A stretch of 64,000 nt of DNA, from contig CP053915.1 in the NCBI GenBank assembly GCA_021496925.1, forward strand, positions 3,189,501 to 3,253,500. The letters are read 5' to 3'. Below the pieces are notes generated by a model. The model ran no database searches and had not been told where the DNA came from. It was given only the letters and a program-made list of their open reading frames with translations. Made by a program: the position numbers and the translations under genes. Position 1 is the stretch's first letter, and each line of letters starts with the position of its first letter. This document shows, in pieces, positions 25,220-34,338 of the stretch. The stretch is from Acidovorax sp. YS12 (GTDB lineage Bacteria > Pseudomonadota > Gammaproteobacteria > Burkholderiales > Burkholderiaceae_C).

Positions 25220-28200
25220 ATGCAAGGGCTCCGGCGGTCTTCAGAAAGCCCAGCCATGCCAAGACATCACAACCATGCTGCCGTCGCGCCGCCCATGCAG
25301 TCCTTTGGGCAAGCATTGCCGGCCGTTTCACCCCAGGCCCCGCCCTCCCCGCGCCGTGTGCGTTCCTGGTTCTCCCTGCTGGTGGTGCCTGTTCTGGGCA
25401 TGGCGGGTGGCACTGCGTATGCGGCAACCTCGTATGACCTTCTGGTCAACCACGATGCTTTCCAAGTGGGCGGGCCCGTCAATACGACATCCGATGTCGT
25501 TGACGCCCCTGTGGGCGGCACGTTCGTGTACCGTGCCAAGTCCAAGATCAACGGCAGCAGCCTTTCGGTGGGCAATGCCACGCTCACGCAGAAACTGCCT
25601 GCCACGGCCATCTTCCAGGGAATTGACGTACCTGGCGGCTCCGGGGTGGTTTGCACCGGGCAGCCCAGCGTGGGCCAGCCCATTGGCTCGGCCGTCATCA
25701 CTTGCGCCATCCCGGCCCTGACGTCGGATGCCGAGGTGCCGATCGACTTCAAGGTCATCCTGCCGGACGAAGGGACCGACCACGCCGCGAAGGCGACGAT
25801 CACCGCGCTCGACAATACCGATCCGAACGCGGGCAACAGCAACGACATCGAACGCAACATCACCACCTACAAGCGTGCCGATCTGGCCGTGGCCATCACC
25901 GGCCCTGCCGACAACAGCACGCACCAGCAGGGCAGCGTGGTGAACTACCAGCTCCAGGCCCGCAACACCAATGCCACCTATGCGTTCGACCTGAATCCTG
26001 GTGAAAAAGCCACGGTGCGCTTTTCCCAGCCGGCGGGCACCACGTTCCAGGGCTCTCCTTCGTCTCCCGGAAATGCCTGGACATGTGTCGCGGGTACGGA
26101 CAACAGCGCAACCCCACCCGTGCCCGTGTACGACTGCACGTACACCGCGTCGGCGGTGGTTCCCAAGAATACCAACCTGCCGTTGCTCACCATTCCGGTG
26201 CTGGTGAACGCCAGTTCCGGCGATACCACGGCCCTGGTATCGGTCTCGGGCCAGACGGCGGGAGGCGTGAGCTTCCTGGATGCCTATCCGGACAACAACA
26301 CCGATGACGCAACGATCAAGCTGACGCCCAACAACCAGCTGGACATGGCATTGGTGAAAACCGTCGCCCCCTCGGTCGTGGACAAGCAGGGCGCCAGTCC
26401 GGCCAGTGTGACCTACACCCTGACGGCCACCCGCAATTCCGGCTTGCTGATACCCCAAGGCATCACGATCACCGACACCCTGCCCGCGAACGTAACCTTC
26501 GATGGCGTCGTGACGCCGACGGCGTGGGATTGTGCGGGCTCCAGCGGCCAGAACGTCGTCTGCACGTTCGACAACGCGGTCACCCAGAACGCGAACCTGC
26601 CCGACCTCAAGTTCAAGGCGCAGGTGGACGTTGCGAGCGTGCCGCTGGCTGGCGGCAAGGCCGTGCTGCAAAACCAGGCCACTCTGGCGGTTGCCAACGA
26701 ACCTTCGCCAGGCACCAACAACACCTCCAGGGCCGACCTGACCGTCACCAACCAGATTTCCCTGAGCACCGCCAAGGCCGCGTACAAGGCTGCGGGCGGT
26801 ACCCCCAACCCGGCGAACGACACCGCGGCGGGCGTGATTGCCGACGGGGACGAGTTCTACTATGAAATCAAGGTGCACAACGACAGCGATATCCCCGTGC
26901 AGTCTGGCCAGACCATCACCTTGACGGATGTGCTGGACGGCCAACTGGAGTACATGGAGGCCGCGGGTGCCTGGTCGTGCTCGGCAATCCCGGCGGGCTG
27001 GTCGGCAAGCACGCCGCAGACGGTGACCTGTACGCTGACGGCCGGCATCGCCGCCAGGGGCGCTAATGACCTGTACCTGAAAGTCAAGGCGCATATCAGC
27101 TCGGGCCAATGGGCCACGATTGCGAACCAGGCCAAGGTGACGTGTCCTGCAAACCGCGACTGCGCAACCCCGACGATCTTGACGAACAACCACGAGATCA
27201 AGTTGTCAGACCTGCATGCGGACCTGTCCATTACCAAGGCGGCAGCGGTCACGCCCGGCTTTGCCCATGGTGACGGTGTCTCTGGTTCCGAGGTGGTGTA
27301 CACGCTGAAGGTGAAGAATGCTGTGCCTGTCACGGTGCCACCAGCAAATCCAGCGGATTTTCAGACGGCCAAGACTGTGGAAATCACCGATGTGGTGGAC
27401 AACCTCCTGAACAGGAATACCAGCCCGGATGCCGATCCGGTGACGGGCGCTCCCAGGTATGCGAACAACCGCTTCGTGGAGGCCACGGTTCAATTGCCTA
27501 CGCCGACCACCGTGACGGCCGATCCCTGCACTTACAGCAATGTCGCGAACAATGCGGATGCGCTGGAAGTGAAATGCACCTTGCACGATGTGCCCGTCGG
27601 TAGCGACGAATACACGGTCACGATCAAGGCGCGCCAGTATGTGGACCCCACCAGCAGTGCGAACCAGACGAACAAGATCACGAACACCGCTTCTGTCAGC
27701 TCTCCGGATACCGCTGAATACGACAGCGACAACAACAAGGATTCCGCGGACGTCACGCTCACGGCGCTGACCAACATGACGGCTGAGAAACAGGCCGCAC
27801 CCGGCAGTGCGCTTGCCGGCCAGAAGATCGAATACACCCTGAACGCGACCAACAAGGGGCCATCCAAGGCCACGGCCGTGAAGGTGGTGGACACGTTGCC
27901 GCTGGGCATGATCTGGGTGACCGCGCCCACCATCAGCAGTGGCACCTGCACATTGGCCAACGGCGACACCATTGCCGCGGGCCTGGTGGTAACCAGTGCC
28001 AACCGCGAGATGACCTGCGCCTGGACGGGGGCGGCGGCCACCTTCAACGCCAGCAACACGACGAAGAACGTGAAGTACGCGCTGCGCTCGGCCACCGTGG
28101 GCTATCCGGCATCGGTGCAAAACAATGCCTATGTGGACACCACCACGCTGGAGACCATCCCCTTGAGCGCCAGCGGCACGGACAACAGGACCGACAAGAC

Positions 28201-29575
28201 GGTCACGCTGGACCAGCCCAAGCTGAATGTGCTCATCACCATGGGCCATACCAACGACGGCTTGCCGCTGAACGGCCAGACCCAGTACACCATCACGGTG
28301 ACGAACAGCGGCGAGTCCACCTCCTACGCCACCAATGTGGAGATGATGGACGTGTTCCCTGCCCCGGGCTCCACCGCGACCTTCGATCCGCTCTCCGCGA
28401 TGGTCGATAGCGTGGTCGCGTCCACGAACCCCAACCGCTTTGATCCCAGCAACTGCGCGTTTGTCGCGACCGGGCTGAAGTGCAATTTCCCCTGGCTGGC
28501 ACCTGGCGAATCGGCGGTGATCAAGTTCTCGATGAAAGCCACGGCCATCAACAACGGCAGCATTCCCGTGGGCACCATCCTGCACGAGGCCACCGTGAGC
28601 GCCGATGCCGAGTACCTGGATGGCGGCAAGGACGTGAGCAAGGACAACACGGTCAAGGACCGCACCTCGGCCTACGACCAGGGCCAGGTCGATCCCGCCG
28701 ACTTGCGCGATGTCGACCTGTCGATCAAGAAGACCGTGACCAGCCCCACCAGCGGCAACGTCGAGGTGGGTGGCCAGATTGCATACCGGCTGACCGTGAA
28801 GAACGAGGAAACGGTCAAGCACCTGGTGAACGGCAATGCCAAGGTGGTCGACGTTCTGCCCGTGGGGCTGGAACTGGCGGGCGCTGCGCCTTCCGGCTGC
28901 AGCTACACGGCAGCCACCCGCACGCTGGAGTGCACGGTCACCGACCTGAACGCAGGCGCTTCACGGACCTTCGACTTCACCGTGACGGTGAACGCGATTG
29001 CCCCGGGCCAGACGGTCGTTGTCAACAAGGCCACCATCACCAGCCTGGGCGACCCGGTGGATCCGAACAACGAAGACGAGACCCCCGGCGTGCCCGTGAG
29101 CGACCTGGACGTCGGCCTGGTCAAGACGGTGAACATGGCCACGATCAACGTCGGCCAGACCCTGACCTACACGCTGCAGGCCACCAACCACGGTACCGTG
29201 GCCGGCCAGAACGTGGTGATCACCGACACGCTGCCCACCGGGCTGAACTTCCTGGCATCGCCCGATGGCTGCACGGCTTCCGCCGGCGTGGTGACCTGCA
29301 ACGTGGGCACCCTGGCCGCCAAGGAAACGAAGACCCTCACGTTCACCGCCACGCTGATGGCGGACGTTCGCGGCACCACGCTGCGCAATTGCGCCCGGGT
29401 ACAGGCCCCCGGCGACAAGGACCCAGCGAACAACGAAAGCTGTGCCGAGTCGAAGGTTCCGGGCCCCGGCGAAACCACCACGAAGTCCATCCCCGTGCTC
29501 GATAACATCGGCCTGGCCTTGATGGCCTTGCTGCTGATGGGCTTTGCCGGTACCCGGTTGCGCCGCCGTCCTTGA
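25220..29575 (+). CDS. Giant DUF11-repeat surface protein with IPTL-CTERM sorting signal
   Basis: This is a secreted protein of up to 1451 residues. An extended signal peptide (RSWFSLLVVPVLGMAGGTAYA, cleavage near TAYA-ATS) is followed by about eight or nine beta-sandwich repeats of 110-160 residues. Phrases such as VTYTLTAT, ITITDTLPANVTF, YTLQATNHGT and VVITDTLPTGL mark DUF11/TIGR01451 domains. The C-terminus has IPVLDNIGLALMALLLMGFA, then TRLRRRP: a sorting motif, a hydrophobic helix and a basic tail, matching the IPTL-CTERM class processed by exosortase H-type enzymes. It is probably an adhesin or surface-layer component. Starts at 25220, 25256 and 25295 are in frame with no clear Shine-Dalgarno; the longest is given. 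It lies between parA and parB. Confidence 0.9.
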   Translation: MQGLRRSSESPAMPRHHNHAAVAPPMQSFGQALPAVSPQAPPSPRRVRSWFSLLVVPVLGMAGGTAYAATSYDLLVNHDAFQVGGPVNTTSDVVDAPVGGTFVYRAKSKINGSSLSVGNATLTQKLPATAIFQGIDVPGGSGVVCTGQPSVGQPIGSAVITCAIPALTSDAEVPIDFKVILPDEGTDHAAKATITALDNTDPNAGNSNDIERNITTYKRADLAVAITGPADNSTHQQGSVVNYQLQARNTNATYAFDLNPGEKATVRFSQPAGTTFQGSPSSPGNAWTCVAGTDNSATPPVPVYDCTYTASAVVPKNTNLPLLTIPVLVNASSGDTTALVSVSGQTAGGVSFLDAYPDNNTDDATIKLTPNNQLDMALVKTVAPSVVDKQGASPASVTYTLTATRNSGLLIPQGITITDTLPANVTFDGVVTPTAWDCAGSSGQNVVCTFDNAVTQNANLPDLKFKAQVDVASVPLAGGKAVLQNQATLAVANEPSPGTNNTSRADLTVTNQISLSTAKAAYKAAGGTPNPANDTAAGVIADGDEFYYEIKVHNDSDIPVQSGQTITLTDVLDGQLEYMEAAGAWSCSAIPAGWSASTPQTVTCTLTAGIAARGANDLYLKVKAHISSGQWATIANQAKVTCPANRDCATPTILTNNHEIKLSDLHADLSITKAAAVTPGFAHGDGVSGSEVVYTLKVKNAVPVTVPPANPADFQTAKTVEITDVVDNLLNRNTSPDADPVTGAPRYANNRFVEATVQLPTPTTVTADPCTYSNVANNADALEVKCTLHDVPVGSDEYTVTIKARQYVDPTSSANQTNKITNTASVSSPDTAEYDSDNNKDSADVTLTALTNMTAEKQAAPGSALAGQKIEYTLNATNKGPSKATAVKVVDTLPLGMIWVTAPTISSGTCTLANGDTIAAGLVVTSANREMTCAWTGAAATFNASNTTKNVKYALRSATVGYPASVQNNAYVDTTTLETIPLSASGTDNRTDKTVTLDQPKLNVLITMGHTNDGLPLNGQTQYTITVTNSGESTSYATNVEMMDVFPAPGSTATFDPLSAMVDSVVASTNPNRFDPSNCAFVATGLKCNFPWLAPGESAVIKFSMKATAINNGSIPVGTILHEATVSADAEYLDGGKDVSKDNTVKDRTSAYDQGQVDPADLRDVDLSIKKTVTSPTSGNVEVGGQIAYRLTVKNEETVKHLVNGNAKVVDVLPVGLELAGAAPSGCSYTAATRTLECTVTDLNAGASRTFDFTVTVNAIAPGQTVVVNKATITSLGDPVDPNNEDETPGVPVSDLDVGLVKTVNMATINVGQTLTYTLQATNHGTVAGQNVVITDTLPTGLNFLASPDGCTASAGVVTCNVGTLAAKETKTLTFTATLMADVRGTTLRNCARVQAPGDKDPANNESCAESKVPGPGETTTKSIPVLDNIGLALMALLLMGFAGTRLRRRP

Positions 29576-29619
29576 ACGGTTGTCCTGAGCGCTGAAAGGC
29601 GCTGAGGAGCGCCGATCCC

Positions 29620-29658
29620 CATCGCCGCCGCCATGCCTGGGTGCATGCGGCGGCGATG
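29620..29658. terminator. Strong hairpin after the DUF11 gene
   Basis: The arms CATCGCCGCCGCCATGC and GCATGCGGCGGCGATG pair over about 16 bp with one bulged base and a six-base loop, 45 bp after the stop. No U-run follows, so it may be a Rho-assisted terminator or an mRNA 3' block that insulates parB from the surface gene. Confidence 0.55.
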
Positions 29659-29700
29659 TGCTTTGCGCCTCGGGCAGAATACCGGCTGGCGATTCATCAT

Positions 29701-29755
29701 GAAAAAAGCCTCCAACGCCCGTCCACCAAGCGCAAGCAGCTCCTGAAAAAATAGC
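29701..29755. repeat. R2 short dispersed repeat, copy E (inverted)
   Basis: In reverse complement it reads GGAGCTGCTTGCGCTTGG, then GGGCGTTGGAGGC. It ends one base before the ATG of the hydrolase gene, so it also serves as that gene's leader. Confidence 0.7.
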
Positions 29756-29756
29756 A

Positions 29757-30299
29757 ATGAAGTCTTCCACCATCTTGCTCCTGCCCGGCTGGCAGAACTC
29801 CGGCCCCGGCCACTGGCAGACTGCGTGGGAGAGTCTGCATGGCGACCGGCGCGTGGAGCAGCACGACTGGGTGCGCCCGCTGCGCGGCGACTGGTCGGCG
29901 CGGCTGGAGGAAGTGGTGGCCGATGCTCCCGGCCCCGTGGTGCTGGCGGCGCACAGCCTGGGCTGCATCCTCACGGCCTGGTGGGCGGCGCACACGCGCC
30001 ATGCGCACAAGGTGCGCGGCGCGCTGCTGGTGGCCCCGGGCGACGTGGAGCGGCCCGCGCTGGCGCCGCAGCTCGGTGGCTGGGCGCCGATCGCGCGCCA
30101 GCGCCTGCCTTTCCCGTCGGTGCTGGTGGGCAGCCGCGACGACCCGTACTGCAGCTTCGAGCGCGCACAGGCGCTGGCGGCGGATTGGGGCGCGCGCTTC
30201 GTCGATGCCGGCGCGCGCGGGCACATCAATGCCGAATCGGGGCTGGGCGCGTGGCCCGAGGGCCGGGCGCTGCTCCAATCGCTGACAGACAAGGACTGA
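29757..30299 (+). CDS. RBBP9/YdeN-family alpha/beta hydrolase
   Basis: This 180-residue serine hydrolase begins SSTILLLPGWQNSGPGHWQT, the family hallmark. The probable catalytic triad is Ser67 in AAHSLGC, Asp128 or Asp129 in SRDDPYC and His156 in GHINAESG. Substrate is unknown. It ends nine bases before parB. No Shine-Dalgarno is evident in the R2 repeat directly upstream. Confidence 0.92.
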   Translation: MKSSTILLLPGWQNSGPGHWQTAWESLHGDRRVEQHDWVRPLRGDWSARLEEVVADAPGPVVLAAHSLGCILTAWWAAHTRHAHKVRGALLVAPGDVERPALAPQLGGWAPIARQRLPFPSVLVGSRDDPYCSFERAQALAADWGARFVDAGARGHINAESGLGAWPEGRALLQSLTDKD

Positions 30300-30308
30300 A
30301 AGACACGC

Positions 30309-31235
30309 ATGGTCACCAAGAAACCCAAGGGCCTCGGGCGCGGCCTCGAAGCATTGCTGGGCCCCAAGGTCGAGGACAAGGCCGGGCCGGCCGAGGCCGC
30401 GCAGGCGGGCCTGCCCAGCACGCTGGCGCTGGACCAGCTCGTGCCCGGCATCTACCAGCCGCGCACGCGCATGGACGAAGGCGCGCTGTACGAGCTGGCC
30501 GAGAGCATCAAGGCCCAGGGCATCATGCAGCCGATACTGGTGCGCAAGCTCACCGGCGGCGAGCATGCCGGCAAGTACGAAATCATCGCGGGCGAGCGGC
30601 GCTTCCGCGCCTCGCGCCTGGCGGGCCTGGACGCGGTGCCGGTGCTGGTGCGCGAGGTGCCCGACGAGGCCGCCGCCGCCATGGCGCTGATCGAGAACAT
30701 CCAGCGCGAAGACCTGAATCCGCTCGAAGAGGCGCAGGGCCTGCAGCGCCTGGTGCGCGAGTTCGGCCTCACGCACGAGCAGGCCGCGCAGGCCGTGGGC
30801 CGCTCGCGCAGCGCCGCCAGCAACCTGCTGCGCCTGCTGAACCTGGCCGATCCGGTGCAGACCATGCTCATGGCGGGCGACATCGACATGGGCCATGCGC
30901 GCGCGCTGCTGGCGCTGGACCGGGCCACGCAGATCACCGCAGGCAACCAGATCGCCGCCAGGAAGCTCTCGGTGCGCGAGGCCGAAAGCCTGGTGAAGAA
31001 GCTCGGGGCCGAATTCCAGCTGCTGCCGCAAAAGCCCAAGAAAGAGAAGTCGCGCGACCTCAAGCGCGTGGAAGAGGAGCTGTCCGACCTGCTCATGGCC
31101 GAAGTCGAGGTGCGCGTGAAAAAGCGCGTCAAGCGCGGCGGCCGCACCGAGGAAATGGGCGAGCTGGCCATCCAGTTCGGCTCGCTCGATGCGCTCAACG
31201 GCCTGATCGAGCGCCTGCGCGCTGAGAACGTGTGA
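30309..31235 (+). CDS. parB: Chromosome-partition protein ParB
   Basis: This 308-residue CTP-dependent DNA clamp binds parS and spreads. The N-terminus KGLGRGLEALLG is the ParA-stimulating region. GIYQPR and GERRFRASRLAGLD belong to the CTP-binding domain, and the helix-turn-helix LTHEQAAQAVGRSRSAASNL reads parS. The C-terminus (SLDALNGLIERLRAENV) is the dimerisation zipper. Its stop codon lies in the left arm of the long inverted repeat at 31225-31379. Four perfect parS sites lie 8-12 kb upstream. Confidence 0.96.
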   Translation: MVTKKPKGLGRGLEALLGPKVEDKAGPAEAAQAGLPSTLALDQLVPGIYQPRTRMDEGALYELAESIKAQGIMQPILVRKLTGGEHAGKYEIIAGERRFRASRLAGLDAVPVLVREVPDEAAAAMALIENIQREDLNPLEEAQGLQRLVREFGLTHEQAAQAVGRSRSAASNLLRLLNLADPVQTMLMAGDIDMGHARALLALDRATQITAGNQIAARKLSVREAESLVKKLGAEFQLLPQKPKKEKSRDLKRVEEELSDLLMAEVEVRVKKRVKRGGRTEEMGELAIQFGSLDALNGLIERLRAENV

Positions 31236-31379
31236 ACGACATGCCCGCTCATCACGCCAAAACACGCCCCCTCTGCGTTGCAAATGCTCGCCATAGCCCG
31301 CGCTATGGCTGCGCTTTGCGCCTTGAGGGGCCGCGTTTTGGCGCGCCGCTCGGTCACGCCGGATTCATTCACACGTTCT
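31225..31379. repeat. Long imperfect inverted repeat spanning the parB stop
   Basis: The outer arms AGAACGTGTGAA and TTCACACGTTCT are perfect. Inside them are CGCCAAAACACG.../...GCGTTTTGGCG and a central CCATAG/CTATGG hairpin (31291-31308). The whole element is about 155 bp and could fold into a single long stem-loop, as a terminator or MITE-like relic. The phrase CGCCGGATTCATTCA recurs at 32229-32243. Confidence 0.7.
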
Positions 31380-31401
31380 GACTGACGCTTCCCCCCGGCC
31401 C

Positions 31402-32127
31402 ATGCGCCTGCCCTGGCCCGCGCCCGCACTCATCGCCTGGGCCGGCGCCTGGGCGCTGCACGCGCTGCTGCTGCCGCGCGCGGGCGCGCTGGCGGCCCTG
31501 CTGGCGGGCTGCGCGCTGGGCACCCTGGCCAGCCTCTGGGGCGCGCGCTGGTGGCGCCGGGTGCTGATTGCACTGGGCTTTCCGCTGTCGCTGTCGCTGG
31601 CGGGGGCCGCCGCGCTGCCCGCCTGGGCCTGGCTGATTCCGCTGGCCCTGCTGCTCGCGGTGTACCCGCTCAACGCCTGGCGCGATGCGCCCCTGTTCCC
31701 CACGCCTGCGGGCGCGCTGCAGGGGTTGGAAGCGCTGGTGCCGCTGCCGCCCGGCGCGCGCGTGCTCGATGCGGGGTGCGGCCTGGGCGACGGGCTGCGC
31801 GCGCTGCGCCAGGCCTATCCGCAGGCCCGGCTCGACGGGCTGGAACGCAGCTGGCCCCTGCGCTGGCTGTGCGCGCTGCGCAGCCCCTGGGCGCGCGTGC
31901 GCCAGGGCGACATCTGGCTCGCCGACTGGAGCGGCTACCAGCTGGTCTACCTGTTCCAGCGGCCCGAGAGCATGACCCGCGCCCTGGTCAAGGCCGGTGA
32001 AATGGCGCCGGGCAGCTGGCTGGTGAGCCTGGAGTTTCCCCTGCCCGGCGTGGCGCCGCAGGCGCAGCGGCCGGTGCGCGAGGGCGGGCGCATGGTGTGG
32101 GTTTATCGCCTGCCGTTACGGGTGTAG
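31402..32127 (+). CDS. Membrane-anchored class I SAM-dependent methyltransferase
   Basis: This 241-residue protein starts with about four hydrophobic helices (residues 8-92), then a Rossmann methyltransferase fold with motif I VLDAGCGLGDG at 121-131, LDGLERSWPL (acidic residue for SAM ribose) and VRQGDIW. The cytosolic domain is compact and lacks a recognisable substrate module. The methyl acceptor is unknown; a lipid or quinone is plausible given the membrane anchor. It follows the inverted repeat after parB and faces the same way. Confidence 0.85.
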   Translation: MRLPWPAPALIAWAGAWALHALLLPRAGALAALLAGCALGTLASLWGARWWRRVLIALGFPLSLSLAGAAALPAWAWLIPLALLLAVYPLNAWRDAPLFPTPAGALQGLEALVPLPPGARVLDAGCGLGDGLRALRQAYPQARLDGLERSWPLRWLCALRSPWARVRQGDIWLADWSGYQLVYLFQRPESMTRALVKAGEMAPGSWLVSLEFPLPGVAPQAQRPVREGGRMVWVYRLPLRV

Positions 32128-32394
32128 ACAAATTTCACACGGTTCGTGAGAAAGGGTTTGCTACAGTAACGCCCGGTTTTTCAAACCGGCCGTCACAGAC
32201 CATAAAACCAATCGAAACGGGACGCTATCGCCGGATTCATTCATCGCATCGGAGAGGGGATGCATGAAGGAGCCGGTTTCTTTCCTGGTGAGAAACGCGC
32301 CTTGCCGTGGCTGCGCTGCACGCGGCGGATCGGGTGTGGGAGTGCGTCGGGCCGCCGTCCCTATTCGCCGTCGTATTACCCGCAAGGAGAATCC
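32128..32394. other. Non-coding leader before the lipoprotein operon
   Basis: No convincing gene lies here. It has a 7-bp hairpin CCGGTTT-ttc-AAACCGG (32173-32189) and a copy of CGCCGGATTCATTCA shared with 31357-31371. It probably carries the promoter of the following operon; AAGGAG at 32384-32389 is the first gene's ribosome-binding site. Confidence 0.5.
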
Positions 32395-33879
32395 ATGCAT
32401 CCAAAAACCATGTCGCGCACCCGCCTGTGGGGCGCACTGGCGCTGAGCGCGTCGCTCGCCGGCTGCGCCACCATGCAAAGCCATGACCAGCTGGCCACGG
32501 AAGTCCAGACTTCCAGCCGCTCGGAAGGCATTCCCGCCGCCCTGGCGCGCCTGGACGCGTCGGCCAAGTCGGACGACGACAAGAAGGCGCTGCTCTACAA
32601 CCTGGAGCGCGGCGAACTGCTGCGCCTAGACAACCGCTACGAGGACAGCATCCAGTCGTTCATGGTGGCCGATGCGCGCGTCAAGGAGTGGGAGGAAACC
32701 GCCAAGCTCAACCCCGGCCAGCTCATGGGCACCATGGGCGCCGCCCTGATCAGCGAACGCTTCAAGAGCTACGAGGGCCAGGACTACGAGAAGGTGTTCC
32801 TCACCACCCGCCTGGCGCTGAACCGCGTGGCCCTGGGCGACCTGGAGAGTGCGCGCGTGGACATCAAGCGCACGCACGAGCGCGAGGCCGTGATCGCCGA
32901 ATTCCGCGCCAAGGAAATGGCCGCCGCTGAGGAAGAGGCGCAGTCCAAGGGCGCCACCAAGGGCGGCAAGGAACTGGACGGCTACCCCGTCGAGACCCTG
33001 AACGACCCCGAGGTGCTGGCGCTGAAGAACGGCTACCAGAACGCGCTGAGCCACTACCTCTCGGGCTACCTGTACGAGGTCATGAACGAGCCGGGCCTAG
33101 CCGCGCCGGGCTACCGCAAGGCCATCGAACTCAAGCCGGAAACGGCGGTGCTCGAAGAGGGGCTGCGCGGCCTGGACAAGCGCGCCAGCTTTACCTGGAA
33201 GCGCCGCCAGCGCATGACCGACGTGCTCTTCCTCGTCGAGGCGGGCGATGCCCCGGCGCGCAAGTCCCAGGCCTTCACGCTGCCCGTGCCCACGGGGCGC
33301 GGCATGGTGACGGCGAGCATCTCGTACCCGGTGATCGAGCCCTCCAACGACCCGCTGCTGGCCCAGGTGTCCGCCGCCGGGCAGGACTTGAAGCTCGAGC
33401 GCGTGGTCGACGTGAACGTGATGGCGCGCCGCGTGCTCAAGGACGAAATGTCCGGCGTGATGCTGCGCGGCATGACGCGCGCCGTGGCCAAGGGCGTGGT
33501 GCAGGACCAGTTGCAGAAGAACGCCGGGCTGTTCGGCGCCCTGGTCGGCGCCGTGGCCTCGGTGGCCACCGAGCAGGCCGACGACCGCATGTGGCGCATG
33601 CTGCCCGGCCGCGTCTACGTGGCGCGCGGCTACCTGCCGCCGGGCGAGCACCAACTGGCCATCGATGGCCGCCCGCTCGAAGGCACCGTCACCATCGACG
33701 GCCAGTACGCGCTGGTGCCGCTGCGCTTCTATGGCGAGCGCGTGCTCGTCGGCCAGGTGGCGGTGATGGGCAAGCTGGCCCCCGCGCCCGCCGCGGTCCC
33801 GGCCCCTGCCGCAGCGCCCGCGCCCGCCACCAAGCCCGCACCGCGCAAGCGCGCCGCCAAGGCGGCGGCTGCGAACTGA
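32395..33879 (+). CDS. COG3014-like surface lipoprotein
   Basis: This 494-residue lipoprotein has lipobox LAGC (Cys24) after a positively charged signal. The body has helical, TPR-like segments (YNLERGELLRLDNRYEDSIQ, YLSGYLYEVMNEPGLAAPGY) and a C-terminal beta-rich part. It ends with an Ala/Pro/Lys-rich tail (PAPAAAPAPATKPAPRKRAA) that may bind peptidoglycan. AAGGAG six bases before the ATG fixes the start. It heads an operon with YcfL, LpoB and CsgG-like proteins, so it is probably part of an outer-membrane complex for cell-wall synthesis. The family assignment is from overall layout. Confidence 0.8.
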   Translation: MHPKTMSRTRLWGALALSASLAGCATMQSHDQLATEVQTSSRSEGIPAALARLDASAKSDDDKKALLYNLERGELLRLDNRYEDSIQSFMVADARVKEWEETAKLNPGQLMGTMGAALISERFKSYEGQDYEKVFLTTRLALNRVALGDLESARVDIKRTHEREAVIAEFRAKEMAAAEEEAQSKGATKGGKELDGYPVETLNDPEVLALKNGYQNALSHYLSGYLYEVMNEPGLAAPGYRKAIELKPETAVLEEGLRGLDKRASFTWKRRQRMTDVLFLVEAGDAPARKSQAFTLPVPTGRGMVTASISYPVIEPSNDPLLAQVSAAGQDLKLERVVDVNVMARRVLKDEMSGVMLRGMTRAVAKGVVQDQLQKNAGLFGALVGAVASVATEQADDRMWRMLPGRVYVARGYLPPGEHQLAIDGRPLEGTVTIDGQYALVPLRFYGERVLVGQVAVMGKLAPAPAAVPAPAAAPAPATKPAPRKRAAKAAAAN

Positions 33880-33910
33880 CGCATTGTTTCCAGAACCGGG
33901 AGTCCCATCC

Positions 33911-34309
33911 ATGAACCTTCTTCGTACCTCCTTGGCGGCAAGCGTCCTGGCGGCGAGCCTTGCGGCCGCGCCCGCCATGGCGCAGCAGCACGACCCCGCC
34001 ACGCCGCCCGCCGTCGCCGCCAAGGTGGCGCTGCGCGGCGAGGCCAACGGCATTGCCGTGCGCGAGATGCGCCTCGTGCGCAAGAACGACATCCTGACCG
34101 TGCAGGCCGACCTGTCCAACACCGGCCGCAGCGACCGCACGGTGTACTACCGCTTCCGCTGGCTCGACAGCGTGGGCAACCAGGTCGGCGACGGCGAGTC
34201 GTGGAAGCAGCTCGGCGTGCTGGGCCTGGGGATGCAGACTGTCAAGAGCGTGGCGCCGACCAGCGCCGCCGCCGATCTGCGCCTGGAAATGAACGTCGAA
34301 CCGCGCTGA
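33911..34309 (+). CDS. YcfL-family (DUF1425) periplasmic protein
   Basis: This 132-residue protein has a signal peptide (SLAAAPAMA-QQ) and one immunoglobulin-like domain. Phrases LTVQADLSNTGRSDRTVYYRFRWLD and VGDGESWKQLGVLGLGMQTV match the YcfL/DUF1425 family. In E. coli ycfL directly precedes lpoB, the same order as here. Its role there is not established. Unlike E. coli YcfL, it lacks a lipobox cysteine. Confidence 0.85.
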   Translation: MNLLRTSLAASVLAASLAAAPAMAQQHDPATPPAVAAKVALRGEANGIAVREMRLVRKNDILTVQADLSNTGRSDRTVYYRFRWLDSVGNQVGDGESWKQLGVLGLGMQTVKSVAPTSAAADLRLEMNVEPR

Positions 34310-34338
34310 CGCAGCGCACAGCAAAGGAGAAAGCCAAC

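Noticed and set aside
32264..32446. Short upstream gene before the COG3014-like lipoprotein
   Set aside because: It has no ribosome-binding site, is Arg/Cys-rich by composition, and runs into the lipoprotein gene in another frame.
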